A stretch of DNA of 64,000 nucleotides from Spirosoma agri (GTDB taxonomy: Bacteria > Bacteroidota > Bacteroidia > Cytophagales > Spirosomataceae). Under the pieces are notes generated by a model that saw only the letters and a list, made by a program, of their open reading frames with translations, was not told where the DNA came from and did not search any database. The position numbers and the translations under genes were made by a program. The stretch covers positions 372,001 through 436,000 of the forward strand of contig NZ_JAAGNZ010000001.1 in assembly GCF_010747415.1 (NCBI RefSeq), given 5' to 3'. Each line of letters opens with the position of its first letter. The first letter of the stretch is position 1. Of this stretch, positions 25,009-34,535 are shown piece by piece.

Positions 25009-28000
25009 ATGAAAAAACAATTTACGGGCAAGAGGCCTCTCCATTTGGACGGGGACTCTTTTGTGGAAAATATGGGGCAGGCGCGCGGCAGTACTGTCGG
25101 TTTCCTGCTCCTATTTTGCCTTCTTTGTTCGTTTGGGGCATTTGCTCAAACGAAGGTTTCCGGAAAAGTCGTTGATAGTCAGGGGTTAGCACTGCCGGGA
25201 GTGAGCGTGCTGGTGAAGGGGACGACGACGGGAACGGTTACAACGGCCGACGGTGACTATACCGTTAACGTGCCAAACAGTAAGTCAACGCTGGTTTTCT
25301 CCTATATTGGCTTTACTACGCAGGAAATACCTATAAACGACCGCTCATCCATCAGCATCACCCTTGCTTCGGATGATAAGATGCTGAGCGAAGTCGTTGT
25401 CGTTGGGTATGGCGAGCAGAAGAAAGAAACCGTAACGGGTGCTGTAGCTACCGTAAAAGGATCCGATCTGGTTAAGTCGCCAGCCGTGAACCTGACTAAC
25501 TCGATTGCTGGACGGATGCCGGGCGTTATTGCGACCAACGCTAGTGGTGAGCCTGGCTATGATAATGCGGCCATCCGGATTCGGGGTTCCAACACATTGG
25601 GTAACAACGATGCGCTGATCGTTATCGATGGCGTGCCAGCGCGGGCTGGGGGTATCGACCGTTTGAACCCGGCGGATATTGAAAGTATGTCGGTTCTGAA
25701 AGATGCGTCGGCAGCGATCTATGGCTCACGGGCGGCTAACGGGGTAATTCTGGTAACGACCAAACGGGGTAAGAGCGGTAAGCCAGAGCTATCGTACAGC
25801 TTCAACCAGGGCTTTGGCCAACCAACCGTCATTCCCAAAATGGCGTCAGCGGCTGAATATGCGCAGCTGAACAATGAAATCAACCTGTATAACAACCTGC
25901 CTGCGGGGTATTGGAAAGATGCCAATGCCGCCTTCAACACAACGGGAAGTTATACCCGGCCTGACAATGGAACGATCGTTAAAGCTGCTTACTCGCCAGA
26001 CGACATCAAGAAGTTCCAGGACGGTTCTGATCCTTGGGGACATCCGAATACCGATTGGTTCGGCGCAGCGTTGAAAACCTGGTCTCCGCAGTCGCGGCAC
26101 ACGTTGCAGTTAGTGGGCGGTTCAGAAAATATCAAGTATCTGACTTCCGTCAACTACCAGAATCAGGATGCCTACTACAAAAACTCGGCTACGGGCTATA
26201 AGCAGTATGACTTCCGTCTGAACCTGGACGCTAAAATCAGCAAGTATATCAACCTGGTAACAGGTGTTGTTGGTCGTCAGGAAAACCGCTTCTTCCCAAC
26301 GGTTGGTGCCGGTGATATTTTCCGGATGCTGGCGCGGGGCTATCCAAACAAGCCGGCTTTCTGGCCTAATGGTTTACCGGCTCCTGATATCGAGAATGGC
26401 CAACAGCCTGTACTGGTTACGACTAGTGCCACGGGTTACGACCGAGATACCCGGTACTATCTGCAAAGTAATGCTAGCTTGAATGTCACCAACCCCTGGG
26501 TACCGGGTTTGAAATTGACGGCCAGTGTCGCCTTGGACAAATACATCCAGCAAGGCAAGCGGTGGCAGACACCCTGGTTCGTCTATAGCTGGGATTATAC
26601 GTCCTACGATGCAACAACGAAAGAACCGCTTCTCCAGCGTGTGCAGAAAGGGCCAGCTCAGTCGACCCTCAATCAGTATACGAACGATCAGTTCAACTCG
26701 CTGCTATCGGGTATCTTATCTTACGACCATACTTTCGGCGCAAGCCATGCCATTACGTTACTGGCTGGTATCACGAAAGAGCAGTCTAACTCAAACGGTT
26801 TTTCGGCTTTCCGTCAATACTTCAACTCGACGGCTATCGACCAGTTGTTTGCGGGTAGCCAGACCCAGCAGGTTGCTAACACAACGGCCGCCTGGCAACG
26901 GGCTCGTATGAGCTATTTTGGCCGGGCAGCTTACAATTACAAAGAGAAATACCTGGCTGAGTTCCTGTGGCGGTACGATGGTTCGTACATGTTCCCTCGT
27001 TCGAGCCGCTGGGGTTTCTTCCCGGGTGTAACGGCGGGCTGGCGTATTTCAGAAGAAGACTTCTTCAAGAAAACGTTACCAGTAGTTAGCTCACTGAAAC
27101 TGCGGGCATCGTGGGGTCAGTTGGGTAACGACCAGGTGTATTTCAATGGTAATCTGCGCGAGTATGATTATCTGCCAACGTATGCCTATGGTGATGCCGT
27201 CAATTCGAACTGGGGTTACGTGATCAACAACCAGGTGGCGCAAACGCTGTACGAAAATGGTGTTCCCAATACGAAGTTGACCTGGGAAGTTGCCAACAAC
27301 GCGGATATTGGTTTGGAAGGATCGTTGCTGAATGGCAAAGTATTCTTCGAATTTGACGTCTTCCAGAACAAACGGTCGAATATCCTGTGGCGTCAAAGTG
27401 CTTCGATTCCGCAAACGACGGGAGCTACCTTGCCCGCTACTAACATCGGGAAGGTTACCAACAAGGGCTATGAGTTCCGGGTTGGCTATAACGGTCAGGC
27501 TGGCGAGTTGAAATACAGTGTTAGTGTGAATGGTGGCTATGCGAAAAACACCATTACGTTCTGGGATGAAACGCCGGGTGCACCGGAGTGGCAGCGGTCA
27601 ACGGGTAAGCCAATCCCCAGCAACGTGAACGATCCGAACCAGCAAAATGGTACGCTTATGTATCAGTACGATGGTATCTTCTCTACGCAGGCCGATATCG
27701 ATGCCAACAAGCTGGACTACAGTGGTGTTGGAGCTAGCCTACTGCGCCCTGGCGACATGAAGTTGAAAGACATCGATGGAAATGGTAAAATTGATGCAAA
27801 CGACCGTGTACGGGCCGACCGCAACAACCAGCCTCGCTTCCAAGGTGGTCTGAACGCCAGTGTTCGGTACAAAAACTTCGACCTCAGCATTCTGTTTCAG
27901 GGTTCGGCCGGTGGACAGATCTTCCTGCAAACGGAGTCGGGTACTATTGGTAACTTCCTACAGTATAGCTACGATCATCGCTGGACGGTGGACAACCCAA

Positions 28001-28299
28001 GCACTGTTGACCCACGCATCGTTGACCGCAGCAATCAATACTTCTCCAACGGTACAACCTACTGGCTGAGAAGTACAGATTATGTACGTCTGAAAAACCT
28101 GGAGTTGGGTTATTCACTACCAAACACGATTTCGGGCAAAGTCGGCCTGAACAATCTGCGCGTGTATGTGAACGGTCTCAACCTGGCTACGTATGCACCG
28201 GCTATGAAAGGTATATACGATCCTGAAGCGACGAGCAGCAGTGGTCAGTATTATCCACAGGCGCGGGTTATCAACGCGGGTTTAACAGTTAGTTTCTAA
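25009..28299 (+). CDS. SusC/RagA-type TonB-dependent outer-membrane transporter
   Basis: This is a 1096-residue outer-membrane receptor. After an unusually long N-terminal extension with a hydrophobic signal segment (GFLLLFCLLCSFGAFAQ), a carboxypeptidase-regulatory-like domain follows (KVSGKVVDSQGLALPGVSVL, DGDYTVNVP). Then come the SusC signature VVVVGYGEQKKETVTGAVA, a TonB plug (IRIRGSNTLGNNDALIVIDG) and a ~22-strand barrel ending in AGLTVSF. It imports a ligand bound by the adjacent SusD, driven by TonB. The nutrient is not evident, since no polysaccharide hydrolase is next to it. ATG 25009 is preferred over a GTG at 24985; both lie before the signal segment. SusD follows 24 bases later in the same operon. 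Confidence 0.93.
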   Translation: MKKQFTGKRPLHLDGDSFVENMGQARGSTVGFLLLFCLLCSFGAFAQTKVSGKVVDSQGLALPGVSVLVKGTTTGTVTTADGDYTVNVPNSKSTLVFSYIGFTTQEIPINDRSSISITLASDDKMLSEVVVVGYGEQKKETVTGAVATVKGSDLVKSPAVNLTNSIAGRMPGVIATNASGEPGYDNAAIRIRGSNTLGNNDALIVIDGVPARAGGIDRLNPADIESMSVLKDASAAIYGSRAANGVILVTTKRGKSGKPELSYSFNQGFGQPTVIPKMASAAEYAQLNNEINLYNNLPAGYWKDANAAFNTTGSYTRPDNGTIVKAAYSPDDIKKFQDGSDPWGHPNTDWFGAALKTWSPQSRHTLQLVGGSENIKYLTSVNYQNQDAYYKNSATGYKQYDFRLNLDAKISKYINLVTGVVGRQENRFFPTVGAGDIFRMLARGYPNKPAFWPNGLPAPDIENGQQPVLVTTSATGYDRDTRYYLQSNASLNVTNPWVPGLKLTASVALDKYIQQGKRWQTPWFVYSWDYTSYDATTKEPLLQRVQKGPAQSTLNQYTNDQFNSLLSGILSYDHTFGASHAITLLAGITKEQSNSNGFSAFRQYFNSTAIDQLFAGSQTQQVANTTAAWQRARMSYFGRAAYNYKEKYLAEFLWRYDGSYMFPRSSRWGFFPGVTAGWRISEEDFFKKTLPVVSSLKLRASWGQLGNDQVYFNGNLREYDYLPTYAYGDAVNSNWGYVINNQVAQTLYENGVPNTKLTWEVANNADIGLEGSLLNGKVFFEFDVFQNKRSNILWRQSASIPQTTGATLPATNIGKVTNKGYEFRVGYNGQAGELKYSVSVNGGYAKNTITFWDETPGAPEWQRSTGKPIPSNVNDPNQQNGTLMYQYDGIFSTQADIDANKLDYSGVGASLLRPGDMKLKDIDGNGKIDANDRVRADRNNQPRFQGGLNASVRYKNFDLSILFQGSAGGQIFLQTESGTIGNFLQYSYDHRWTVDNPSTVDPRIVDRSNQYFSNGTTYWLRSTDYVRLKNLELGYSLPNTISGKVGLNNLRVYVNGLNLATYAPAMKGIYDPEATSSSGQYYPQARVINAGLTVSF

Positions 28300-28323
28300 A
28301 CGATTAATCAGATTAAGAGTAGT

Positions 28324-30177
28324 ATGAATTATATAACCAAGTGTCTATCGTTTAGCCTGCTGTTGGGCACAACGATGATCGCCTGTAACTCCGATTTCCT
28401 GGACACGAAACCGCTCGATAAAGTATCGGGTGACGCTGTCTGGGCCGACCGTGCCCTCTCCGAAGCTTTCGTAACGGATGTGTACAACGGTATCCGGGAT
28501 GGTTTACTGGATCAGATGAGTTTTGACTGCCAGACCGATAACGCCCTGTATAGCTTTGGCAAACAGGACGTGAACGAAGCAAACGTTAGTCCATCGAACA
28601 CGGGTACGGTTAAAAGTACGATGGAATGGGGAGCTGTCTACGCTCGAATCCGGGCTGCCAACATTGCCCTGTCGAAACTGGCCAAGCCTACGTTCGATAA
28701 TAGCGGTGATCTGGCCGGACGGATGCGGGGCGAGATGTACTTTATGCGCGCCTATTTCTACAACCAGCTACTGCGTTATTATGGGGCTGTTCCTATCATC
28801 AAATCGGCTTACACGCTGGATGAGGGGGATTTTACGGTTGGTCGTAACACGTACGAAGAGTGCGTCAACGCTATCGTGACCGATCTGGATTCGGCTACAA
28901 CGCTGTTGAAAGGTCGGAGCATGGCCGCTGGTCGGGCTACAATGGGCGCTTCGATGGCCCTTAAGGCACGGGTTCTGTTGTATGCTGCCAGTGATTTGCA
29001 CGACATTCCAACGGCTAAGGCCAAGTCGAGTGTCATTGCCAGTTTCGCTAAGCCTGAACTGTTGGGTTACGTGAGTGGCGATCGGACAGCCCGCTGGAAA
29101 AAAGCACAGGACGCAGCCAAGGCTGTTATGGACCTGAACCAGTATGGCTATAAACTGAACCTGTCTGCTCCCGTTACGGCTGCCGAAGGTCAGCAGAACT
29201 ACGTAAACCTGTCGCTGTCGCAGAACGGTGGAGAAGCCGATGGTATTTTCCTGAAATACTACATTCGGGCGTCTAACGACGACTGGGGTTCCTGGTTCCC
29301 GCGTAACAACATGCCGAACGGATACCACGGCTGGACATCCAGCGAACCGACTCAGCAGATGGTGGATAACTACGAGATGATGGATGGTACCAAGTTCGAC
29401 TGGAACAACGCAACCCATGCCGCAGCGCCTTACGAAAACCGCGATCCCCGCTTCTACGCGTCGATCCTGTATGATGGTGCGCAGTGGAAACCCCGTACGC
29501 CCGATGGCGCTGGTATCGATCCCGCTGGTCAGATTCAGATGGGTGAATACGAAGTGGGTACCTCGGCTGCTCCAACCAAGTTTTCGGGCTTGGACACGCG
29601 GAATAGCACGATCGAAAACTGGAACGGTACCTGGACTGGCTACGCCATCCGTAAGTTTTTCAACACCGACGTTTCTATTGTGGATCAGAACATCCGTCAG
29701 GAAATTCCTTCCATCCAGATTCGTTACACGGAAGTTGTACTGAACTACGCCGAAACCTGTTTGATGCTGGGTCAGGAAGCAGAGGCCAAAAAATGGATCA
29801 ATGCTGTTCGCTTCCGGGCTGGTATGCCAGCCATCACCGAAACGGGTTCTGCGCTGATGACGCGCTACCAGAATGAGCGGAACGTTGAAATGTTTATGGA
29901 AGATCAGCGTTTCTACGACGTTCGCCGGTGGATGATCGCGCCAACCGTACTCGGCCAGCAAGCCCGGATCATTGCAATCACGGGTAAACTAAAGTCGGGT
30001 AAGTCGGTCACGACCTACAAGTATAGCAAAGACAACTATACCTATACGTACAAAGTACAGGACTTAGGAACGGGTAAAGAGAATCGGAAATGGGCCGATA
30101 AGATTTACTTCTTGCCGATCAGCCGGGACGAAATCAACCGGAATAACAAGCTGATTCAGAACCCAGGTTACGAATAG
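28324..30177 (+). CDS. SusD/RagB-type nutrient-binding outer-membrane lipoprotein
   Basis: This 617-residue surface lipoprotein pairs with SusC and lids its barrel. The signal peptide ends in TMIAC with Cys21 lipidated. FLDTKPLDKVSGDAVW is the classic SusD start. The TPR-like helices appear around RMRGEMYFMRAYFYNQLLRY. The C-terminal RagB part has RYTEVVLNYAETCLMLG, RYQNERNVEMFMEDQRFYDV, then RRW and the end FLPISRDEINRNNKLIQNPG. The ligand is unknown. A terminator lies 23 bases after the stop. Confidence 0.93.
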   Translation: MNYITKCLSFSLLLGTTMIACNSDFLDTKPLDKVSGDAVWADRALSEAFVTDVYNGIRDGLLDQMSFDCQTDNALYSFGKQDVNEANVSPSNTGTVKSTMEWGAVYARIRAANIALSKLAKPTFDNSGDLAGRMRGEMYFMRAYFYNQLLRYYGAVPIIKSAYTLDEGDFTVGRNTYEECVNAIVTDLDSATTLLKGRSMAAGRATMGASMALKARVLLYAASDLHDIPTAKAKSSVIASFAKPELLGYVSGDRTARWKKAQDAAKAVMDLNQYGYKLNLSAPVTAAEGQQNYVNLSLSQNGGEADGIFLKYYIRASNDDWGSWFPRNNMPNGYHGWTSSEPTQQMVDNYEMMDGTKFDWNNATHAAAPYENRDPRFYASILYDGAQWKPRTPDGAGIDPAGQIQMGEYEVGTSAAPTKFSGLDTRNSTIENWNGTWTGYAIRKFFNTDVSIVDQNIRQEIPSIQIRYTEVVLNYAETCLMLGQEAEAKKWINAVRFRAGMPAITETGSALMTRYQNERNVEMFMEDQRFYDVRRWMIAPTVLGQQARIIAITGKLKSGKSVTTYKYSKDNYTYTYKVQDLGTGKENRKWADKIYFLPISRDEINRNNKLIQNPGYE

Positions 30178-30199
30178 TCGAGTAAGTAATTATTCTTAC

Positions 30200-30240
30200 A
30201 AAAAATGTCAGTACTGCTTAGTAAGTACTGGCATTTTTTG
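30200..30240 (+). terminator. Intrinsic terminator after susD
   Basis: A 16-bp stem, AAAAAATGTCAGTACT and AGTACTGGCATTTTTT (one G-U pair), closes an 8-nt loop and continues into a T-rich tract. Confidence 0.8.
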
Positions 30241-30272
30241 TTTTATTTTTGGTATATTTTATTTCTAGAACA

Positions 30273-33200
30273 TTGCGTACCACGACGATTGCCCCCTGGT
30301 TTATACTGTTCATAGCGAGTTTTTTCGCACTTGCTGGATGTAACCAGTCCGCCACCGATAAAACCAATACCAGTCCCACATCGCCACTCTTTACCTCGCT
30401 TACCCCCGAGCAGACGGGCATCACCTTCGCCAATACACTGACCGAAGGGTTGAACACCAACGTGCTGATGTACGAATATTTCTACAACGGTGGGGGCGTA
30501 GCGGTAGGCGATTTGAACGGCGATGGGTTCGATGATGTCTACTTTAGTGGCAACATGGTTCCGAATCAGTTGTACCTGAACAAAGGGAAAGCAGCCCCGA
30601 TGACATTTACCGATATAACCGCCACTGCTGGCGTTGCCGGTCGGGAAGGACCCTGGCGGACGGGCGTTTCGATGGCTGATGTCAATGGCGATGGACGGCT
30701 CGATCTGTTTGTTTGCTATTCGGGCAGTTTACCACCTTTCAAACGAATTCCACAGTTGTTCATCAACGATGGCAGCGATGCGCAGGGCGTTCCTCATTTT
30801 TCGGATCAAACGGCGAAATGGGGACTGGATAGACCCGGGCAAACTACGCAGGGTACGTTTTTCGACTATGACCGTGATGGCGATCTGGATTTGTTTCTGC
30901 TGAACCATAATCCGCGCCTGTTACCCGTACTTGATCCGGGACCGACGGCATCTTTGCTGAAACAAAGTAATCCGGAAATTGGCGTTCGTCTGTTGCAGAA
31001 TACTGGTACTCGGTTCAATGATGTTACCGAACGCTCGGGACTAAGCAGTTCCGTGTTGAGTTATGGCCTCGGATTAGGCGTATCGGATTTGAATGCCGAC
31101 GGATGGCCCGATCTGTACATCTCTAACGACTACACCATACCCGATTACCTGTATCTGAACAACCAGGATGGCACGTTTACGAATCAACTGAAAAACAGCG
31201 TTCGACACACATCCCAGTTTTCGATGGGAAACGATGTGGCTGACGTGAATAACGACGCGCGGCCCGACATCATGACGCTCGACATGCTGCCCGAAGATAA
31301 CCGGCGGCAGAAACTATTGATGGCGCCTGACAATTACGAAAAATTCAATCTGGCCGTGTCGTCTGGATTCCATTATCAGCATATGCGTAATATGCTGCAA
31401 CTCAATGAAGGTGGTGACGTAAAAGAAGGGAAAACGGTGCCTGTGTTTAGCGAAGTTGGTCAACTGGCCGGTGTGTCGAATACCGACTGGAGCTGGTCGC
31501 CCCTGTTGGCGGATTACGATAACGACGGCTGGAAAGATATCTACATTACAAACGGCTACGTCCGCGACTACACGAATCAGGATTTTCTGAAATACATGAC
31601 CGACTACATGCAAAATCGTCCCGCCAATTTTCGGCGCGAAGATGTGCTGGAACTCGTGCATAAGATACCCTCGTCCAATGTCATGAACTACATGTTTCGC
31701 AATCGGGGCGGAGACGGCGAGGTCACATTTGCCAATGCCGGCGCTGACTGGGGATTGACGCAGACGTCGAACAGTACCGGTGCTGCCTACGCTGATCTGG
31801 ATAATGATGGGGACCTAGATCTGATCGTGAACAATACCAATCAACCCGCCTTTATCTTCCAGAATGAAGCGAATAAGGAGCGTAAACACCATTACCTATC
31901 TATAAAGCTTGCGGGGGCGGGAGCCAATACGCAGGGTATTGGCGCGAAACTAACGCTCTACCGGGCTGGAAATCAGCAATATGTTGAACAGATGCCAACA
32001 CGCGGCTATCAATCGAGTATGTCGCCCCGGCTTCATTTTGGATTAGGCACCGATTCGCGAATCGATTCACTGCGCATTGTCTGGCCAACCGGTAAGCAAC
32101 AGCTGCTGACAGGTATGAAAGCGGATCAACTGCTGACAGTGCAGGAGAAAGACGCGCTGGAAAATTTTAAAGCCCCGAGAATGGCACCGGCCCTTTTCCG
32201 GGAAGTAAAAGCACCGATGGCCTTCGCTGATCCGGTGAATACAGCCAATGATTTCAAGCGGCAAACGCTGTTGGTTAATGCACAGTCATTTAACGGTCCT
32301 TGTCTGGTTAAGGCCGATGTAAATGGGGATGGGCGTGAGGATGTCTACGCCGGAGGGAGTGGCGAACAGGCGGGTGCTTTGTTTATTCAACAGGCGAATA
32401 ATCAGTTCAGTCGATTGGCGCAGCCTGCCTTCGAGGCTGATAAGGCTTGTAACGATGCCGACGCGGTTTTCTTCGATGCCAACGCCGATGGGTTTCCGGA
32501 TCTATACGTAGGTAGTAGCTACTACAGCGATTGGCTGGCGGACGACCCCCGGTTGCAGGATCGCCTGTATCTGAACGATGGGAAAGGCCACTTTACCAAA
32601 AGCCCTAAGGCGTTGCCTGCTCTGTTGATGAGCACGGGCTGCGTGCGCGTTGCCGACGTTAATGGGGATGGGAAACCGGACCTGTTTGTCGGTGGACGCG
32701 TGACGCCGGGCCGCTATCCCGAACCGCCCCGCAGCTACCTGTTGATCAATGATGGGCAGGGTAAGCTGCCGCATTTTACGGATAAAACAGCTCAGATCGC
32801 GCCAATGCTGGCGCAAATCGGTATGGTTACCGATGCCGCCTGGACTGATCTGAACGCCGATCGCAAACCGGAATTAGTCCTTGTTGGGGAGTGGATGCCC
32901 ATTACGGTTTTCGGGCTGAACAATGGTCAGTTGACTGACCAGACAAAAACGTACTTAGGAAAAGAATACCGGGGCTGGTGGAATAAACTGTTGATCGACG
33001 ATTTCAACGGCGATGGCAAACCCGATCTAGTCGTTGGTAACCAGGGGCTGAATACGCAATGCCGAGCCAGCGATCAGGAACCCGCCGAACTCTACTACAA
33101 AGACTTCGATAATAACGGCAAGATAGACCCCATTCTGTGCCTGTACGTACAGGGCAAGAGCTATCCACACGCTACCCGCGACGAAATGCTCGAGCAGGTG

Positions 33201-33668
33201 GGTATGTTGCGCCATCGCTTCACCAACTACGACAGTTATTCGAATGCGACGCTCACCGACGTATTCAAGAAAGAAGAACTGGATGGTGCCAAGCTCCTGA
33301 CGGCTAACTACTTCAAGACCGCTTATTTCGCCAGTACGCCAGATGGGAAACTAGCCGAAAAATCGCTTCCATTGGCTGCCCAGACAGCTCCTATTTTCAC
33401 GTTAACGGCACTAGACTACAATCAGGACGGACGAAAGGATTTGCTTTTGTGCGGTAACACAACACAGGCTCGACTGCGGTTTGGCCGGTCAGATGCCAAT
33501 TCCGGACTTTTGTTGCAGGGCGATGGTCGGGGGGATTTCTCACCTGTGGCGCAGCAGCGAGCTGGTTTCATGTTGTCGGGCGATGTCCGATCGGTGCTAC
33601 CCGTTGGCAATACATTGCTATTCGGCATCAATCAGCAGCCAGTACGAGCGTACACGGCTCTGAAGTAA
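30273..33668 (+). CDS. Large FG-GAP/VCBS repeat lipoprotein with UnbV/ASPIC domain
   Basis: This protein is about 1131 residues long. It has a lipoprotein signal (WFILFIASFFALAGC). Calcium-binding FG-GAP repeats follow, with DLNGDGFDDVYFSGN, DVNGDGRLDLFVC, DYDRDGDLDLFLLN, DYDNDGWKDIYITNG and DLDNDGDLDLIVNN, as in beta-propellers. An ASPIC/UnbV domain (HYLSIKLAGAGANTQGIGAK, HFGLGTDSRIDSLRIVWPTG) comes next, then a second set of FG-GAP repeats. It is probably a surface binding protein. Genes of this type often follow SusC/SusD in Cytophagales. No ATG precedes the lipobox; I use TTG 30273, which gives a tidy signal peptide, while TTG 30249 is the other option. It lies downstream of the susD terminator, so it may be partly uncoupled from it. 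Confidence 0.85.
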   Translation: MRTTTIAPWFILFIASFFALAGCNQSATDKTNTSPTSPLFTSLTPEQTGITFANTLTEGLNTNVLMYEYFYNGGGVAVGDLNGDGFDDVYFSGNMVPNQLYLNKGKAAPMTFTDITATAGVAGREGPWRTGVSMADVNGDGRLDLFVCYSGSLPPFKRIPQLFINDGSDAQGVPHFSDQTAKWGLDRPGQTTQGTFFDYDRDGDLDLFLLNHNPRLLPVLDPGPTASLLKQSNPEIGVRLLQNTGTRFNDVTERSGLSSSVLSYGLGLGVSDLNADGWPDLYISNDYTIPDYLYLNNQDGTFTNQLKNSVRHTSQFSMGNDVADVNNDARPDIMTLDMLPEDNRRQKLLMAPDNYEKFNLAVSSGFHYQHMRNMLQLNEGGDVKEGKTVPVFSEVGQLAGVSNTDWSWSPLLADYDNDGWKDIYITNGYVRDYTNQDFLKYMTDYMQNRPANFRREDVLELVHKIPSSNVMNYMFRNRGGDGEVTFANAGADWGLTQTSNSTGAAYADLDNDGDLDLIVNNTNQPAFIFQNEANKERKHHYLSIKLAGAGANTQGIGAKLTLYRAGNQQYVEQMPTRGYQSSMSPRLHFGLGTDSRIDSLRIVWPTGKQQLLTGMKADQLLTVQEKDALENFKAPRMAPALFREVKAPMAFADPVNTANDFKRQTLLVNAQSFNGPCLVKADVNGDGREDVYAGGSGEQAGALFIQQANNQFSRLAQPAFEADKACNDADAVFFDANADGFPDLYVGSSYYSDWLADDPRLQDRLYLNDGKGHFTKSPKALPALLMSTGCVRVADVNGDGKPDLFVGGRVTPGRYPEPPRSYLLINDGQGKLPHFTDKTAQIAPMLAQIGMVTDAAWTDLNADRKPELVLVGEWMPITVFGLNNGQLTDQTKTYLGKEYRGWWNKLLIDDFNGDGKPDLVVGNQGLNTQCRASDQEPAELYYKDFDNNGKIDPILCLYVQGKSYPHATRDEMLEQVGMLRHRFTNYDSYSNATLTDVFKKEELDGAKLLTANYFKTAYFASTPDGKLAEKSLPLAAQTAPIFTLTALDYNQDGRKDLLLCGNTTQARLRFGRSDANSGLLLQGDGRGDFSPVAQQRAGFMLSGDVRSVLPVGNTLLFGINQQPVRAYTALK

Positions 33669-33788
33669 GTTGGTAGCGGGTAACGTCTTTTGTACAAGCG
33701 ATTAAGTAGTCGTCTGACAGGCTGGTTGTAACATAATCAGCGCTTGCGTAGTTTATTTCCATCAGTGCGTCTTTTATCACGTAACTAG

Positions 33789-34535
33789 GTGGCCATCGTT
33801 CGAAATTTACTTAGCAAAGTCTGTCGGTTTGGAAGTCTTTTAGCCGTAACTGCGTCATTTTCTGTGGCGCAGGTGCCCGCATCAGAATGGCCCGATCAGC
33901 CGGAAATTTATTTTCCCCAAGCACCCCGTCCCGGTCAGTGGCGTAAGTCACTGGGGGCCGTATTTACAACAACGCCCCCTGAACTGACGGAAGAAGTCCG
34001 GGTCAGCGTTCCGGCCATTGATTTTCACCTTCAGCGGGGTTTGTCGAAACATTTTTTTGCGATCAGTCGGCTACAGACGCAGTTTGTGCAAAGCAATCTG
34101 GCCCTTGGCCTACGCTGGGTTACGCCCGTAACCGATCGTCTGCATGTAGGCGCTGGTTATGATGTGACGGGCTGGTTTGGTGCCTTGCAGATCAAGGACG
34201 TGTTCAATAGCCAGGCTTACGGTATACAGACGTTTCCCAATTTGTCTGTAGGGTATCGACTCACCCGCGATCTGGAAATTACCGTCAAGGGCGAAGCTAT
34301 CATGGATCTGTACTATCGGTCACAGGTGGGTAGTTTGGCTGTTGTGTACGATCGGCGGCAGGTCAACGGTGTCGCTTTCACGGTTATGCTCGAACAGCCG
34401 TTCTATAATAACCGCCACGTGTCGATCGGTTTCCGAGCGGCTTACTCCAACTTCAACTGGCAGCTCTGGTCGCTCTACGATACGTTTGATCGCAATTTGC
34501 TTTATCCCCAACTCATCTTCGGCTTTATCCTGTGA
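33789..34535 (+). CDS. Predicted outer-membrane beta-barrel protein, unknown function
   Basis: This is a 248-residue exported protein starting at GTG. Residues 1-28 are a signal peptide (LLAVTASFSVAQ). The mature protein consists of alternating amphipathic strands such as HFFAISRLQTQFVQSNLALG, then LRW, FPNLSVGYRLTRDLEITVKG and HVSIGFRAAYSNFNWQLWSL, ending in LIFGFIL. This fits an 8-10 strand barrel. No family is recognised. Its stop codon overlaps the GTG start of the next gene, so translation is coupled to the glycerophosphodiesterase lipoprotein. Confidence 0.65.
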   Translation: MAIVRNLLSKVCRFGSLLAVTASFSVAQVPASEWPDQPEIYFPQAPRPGQWRKSLGAVFTTTPPELTEEVRVSVPAIDFHLQRGLSKHFFAISRLQTQFVQSNLALGLRWVTPVTDRLHVGAGYDVTGWFGALQIKDVFNSQAYGIQTFPNLSVGYRLTRDLEITVKGEAIMDLYYRSQVGSLAVVYDRRQVNGVAFTVMLEQPFYNNRHVSIGFRAAYSNFNWQLWSLYDTFDRNLLYPQLIFGFIL

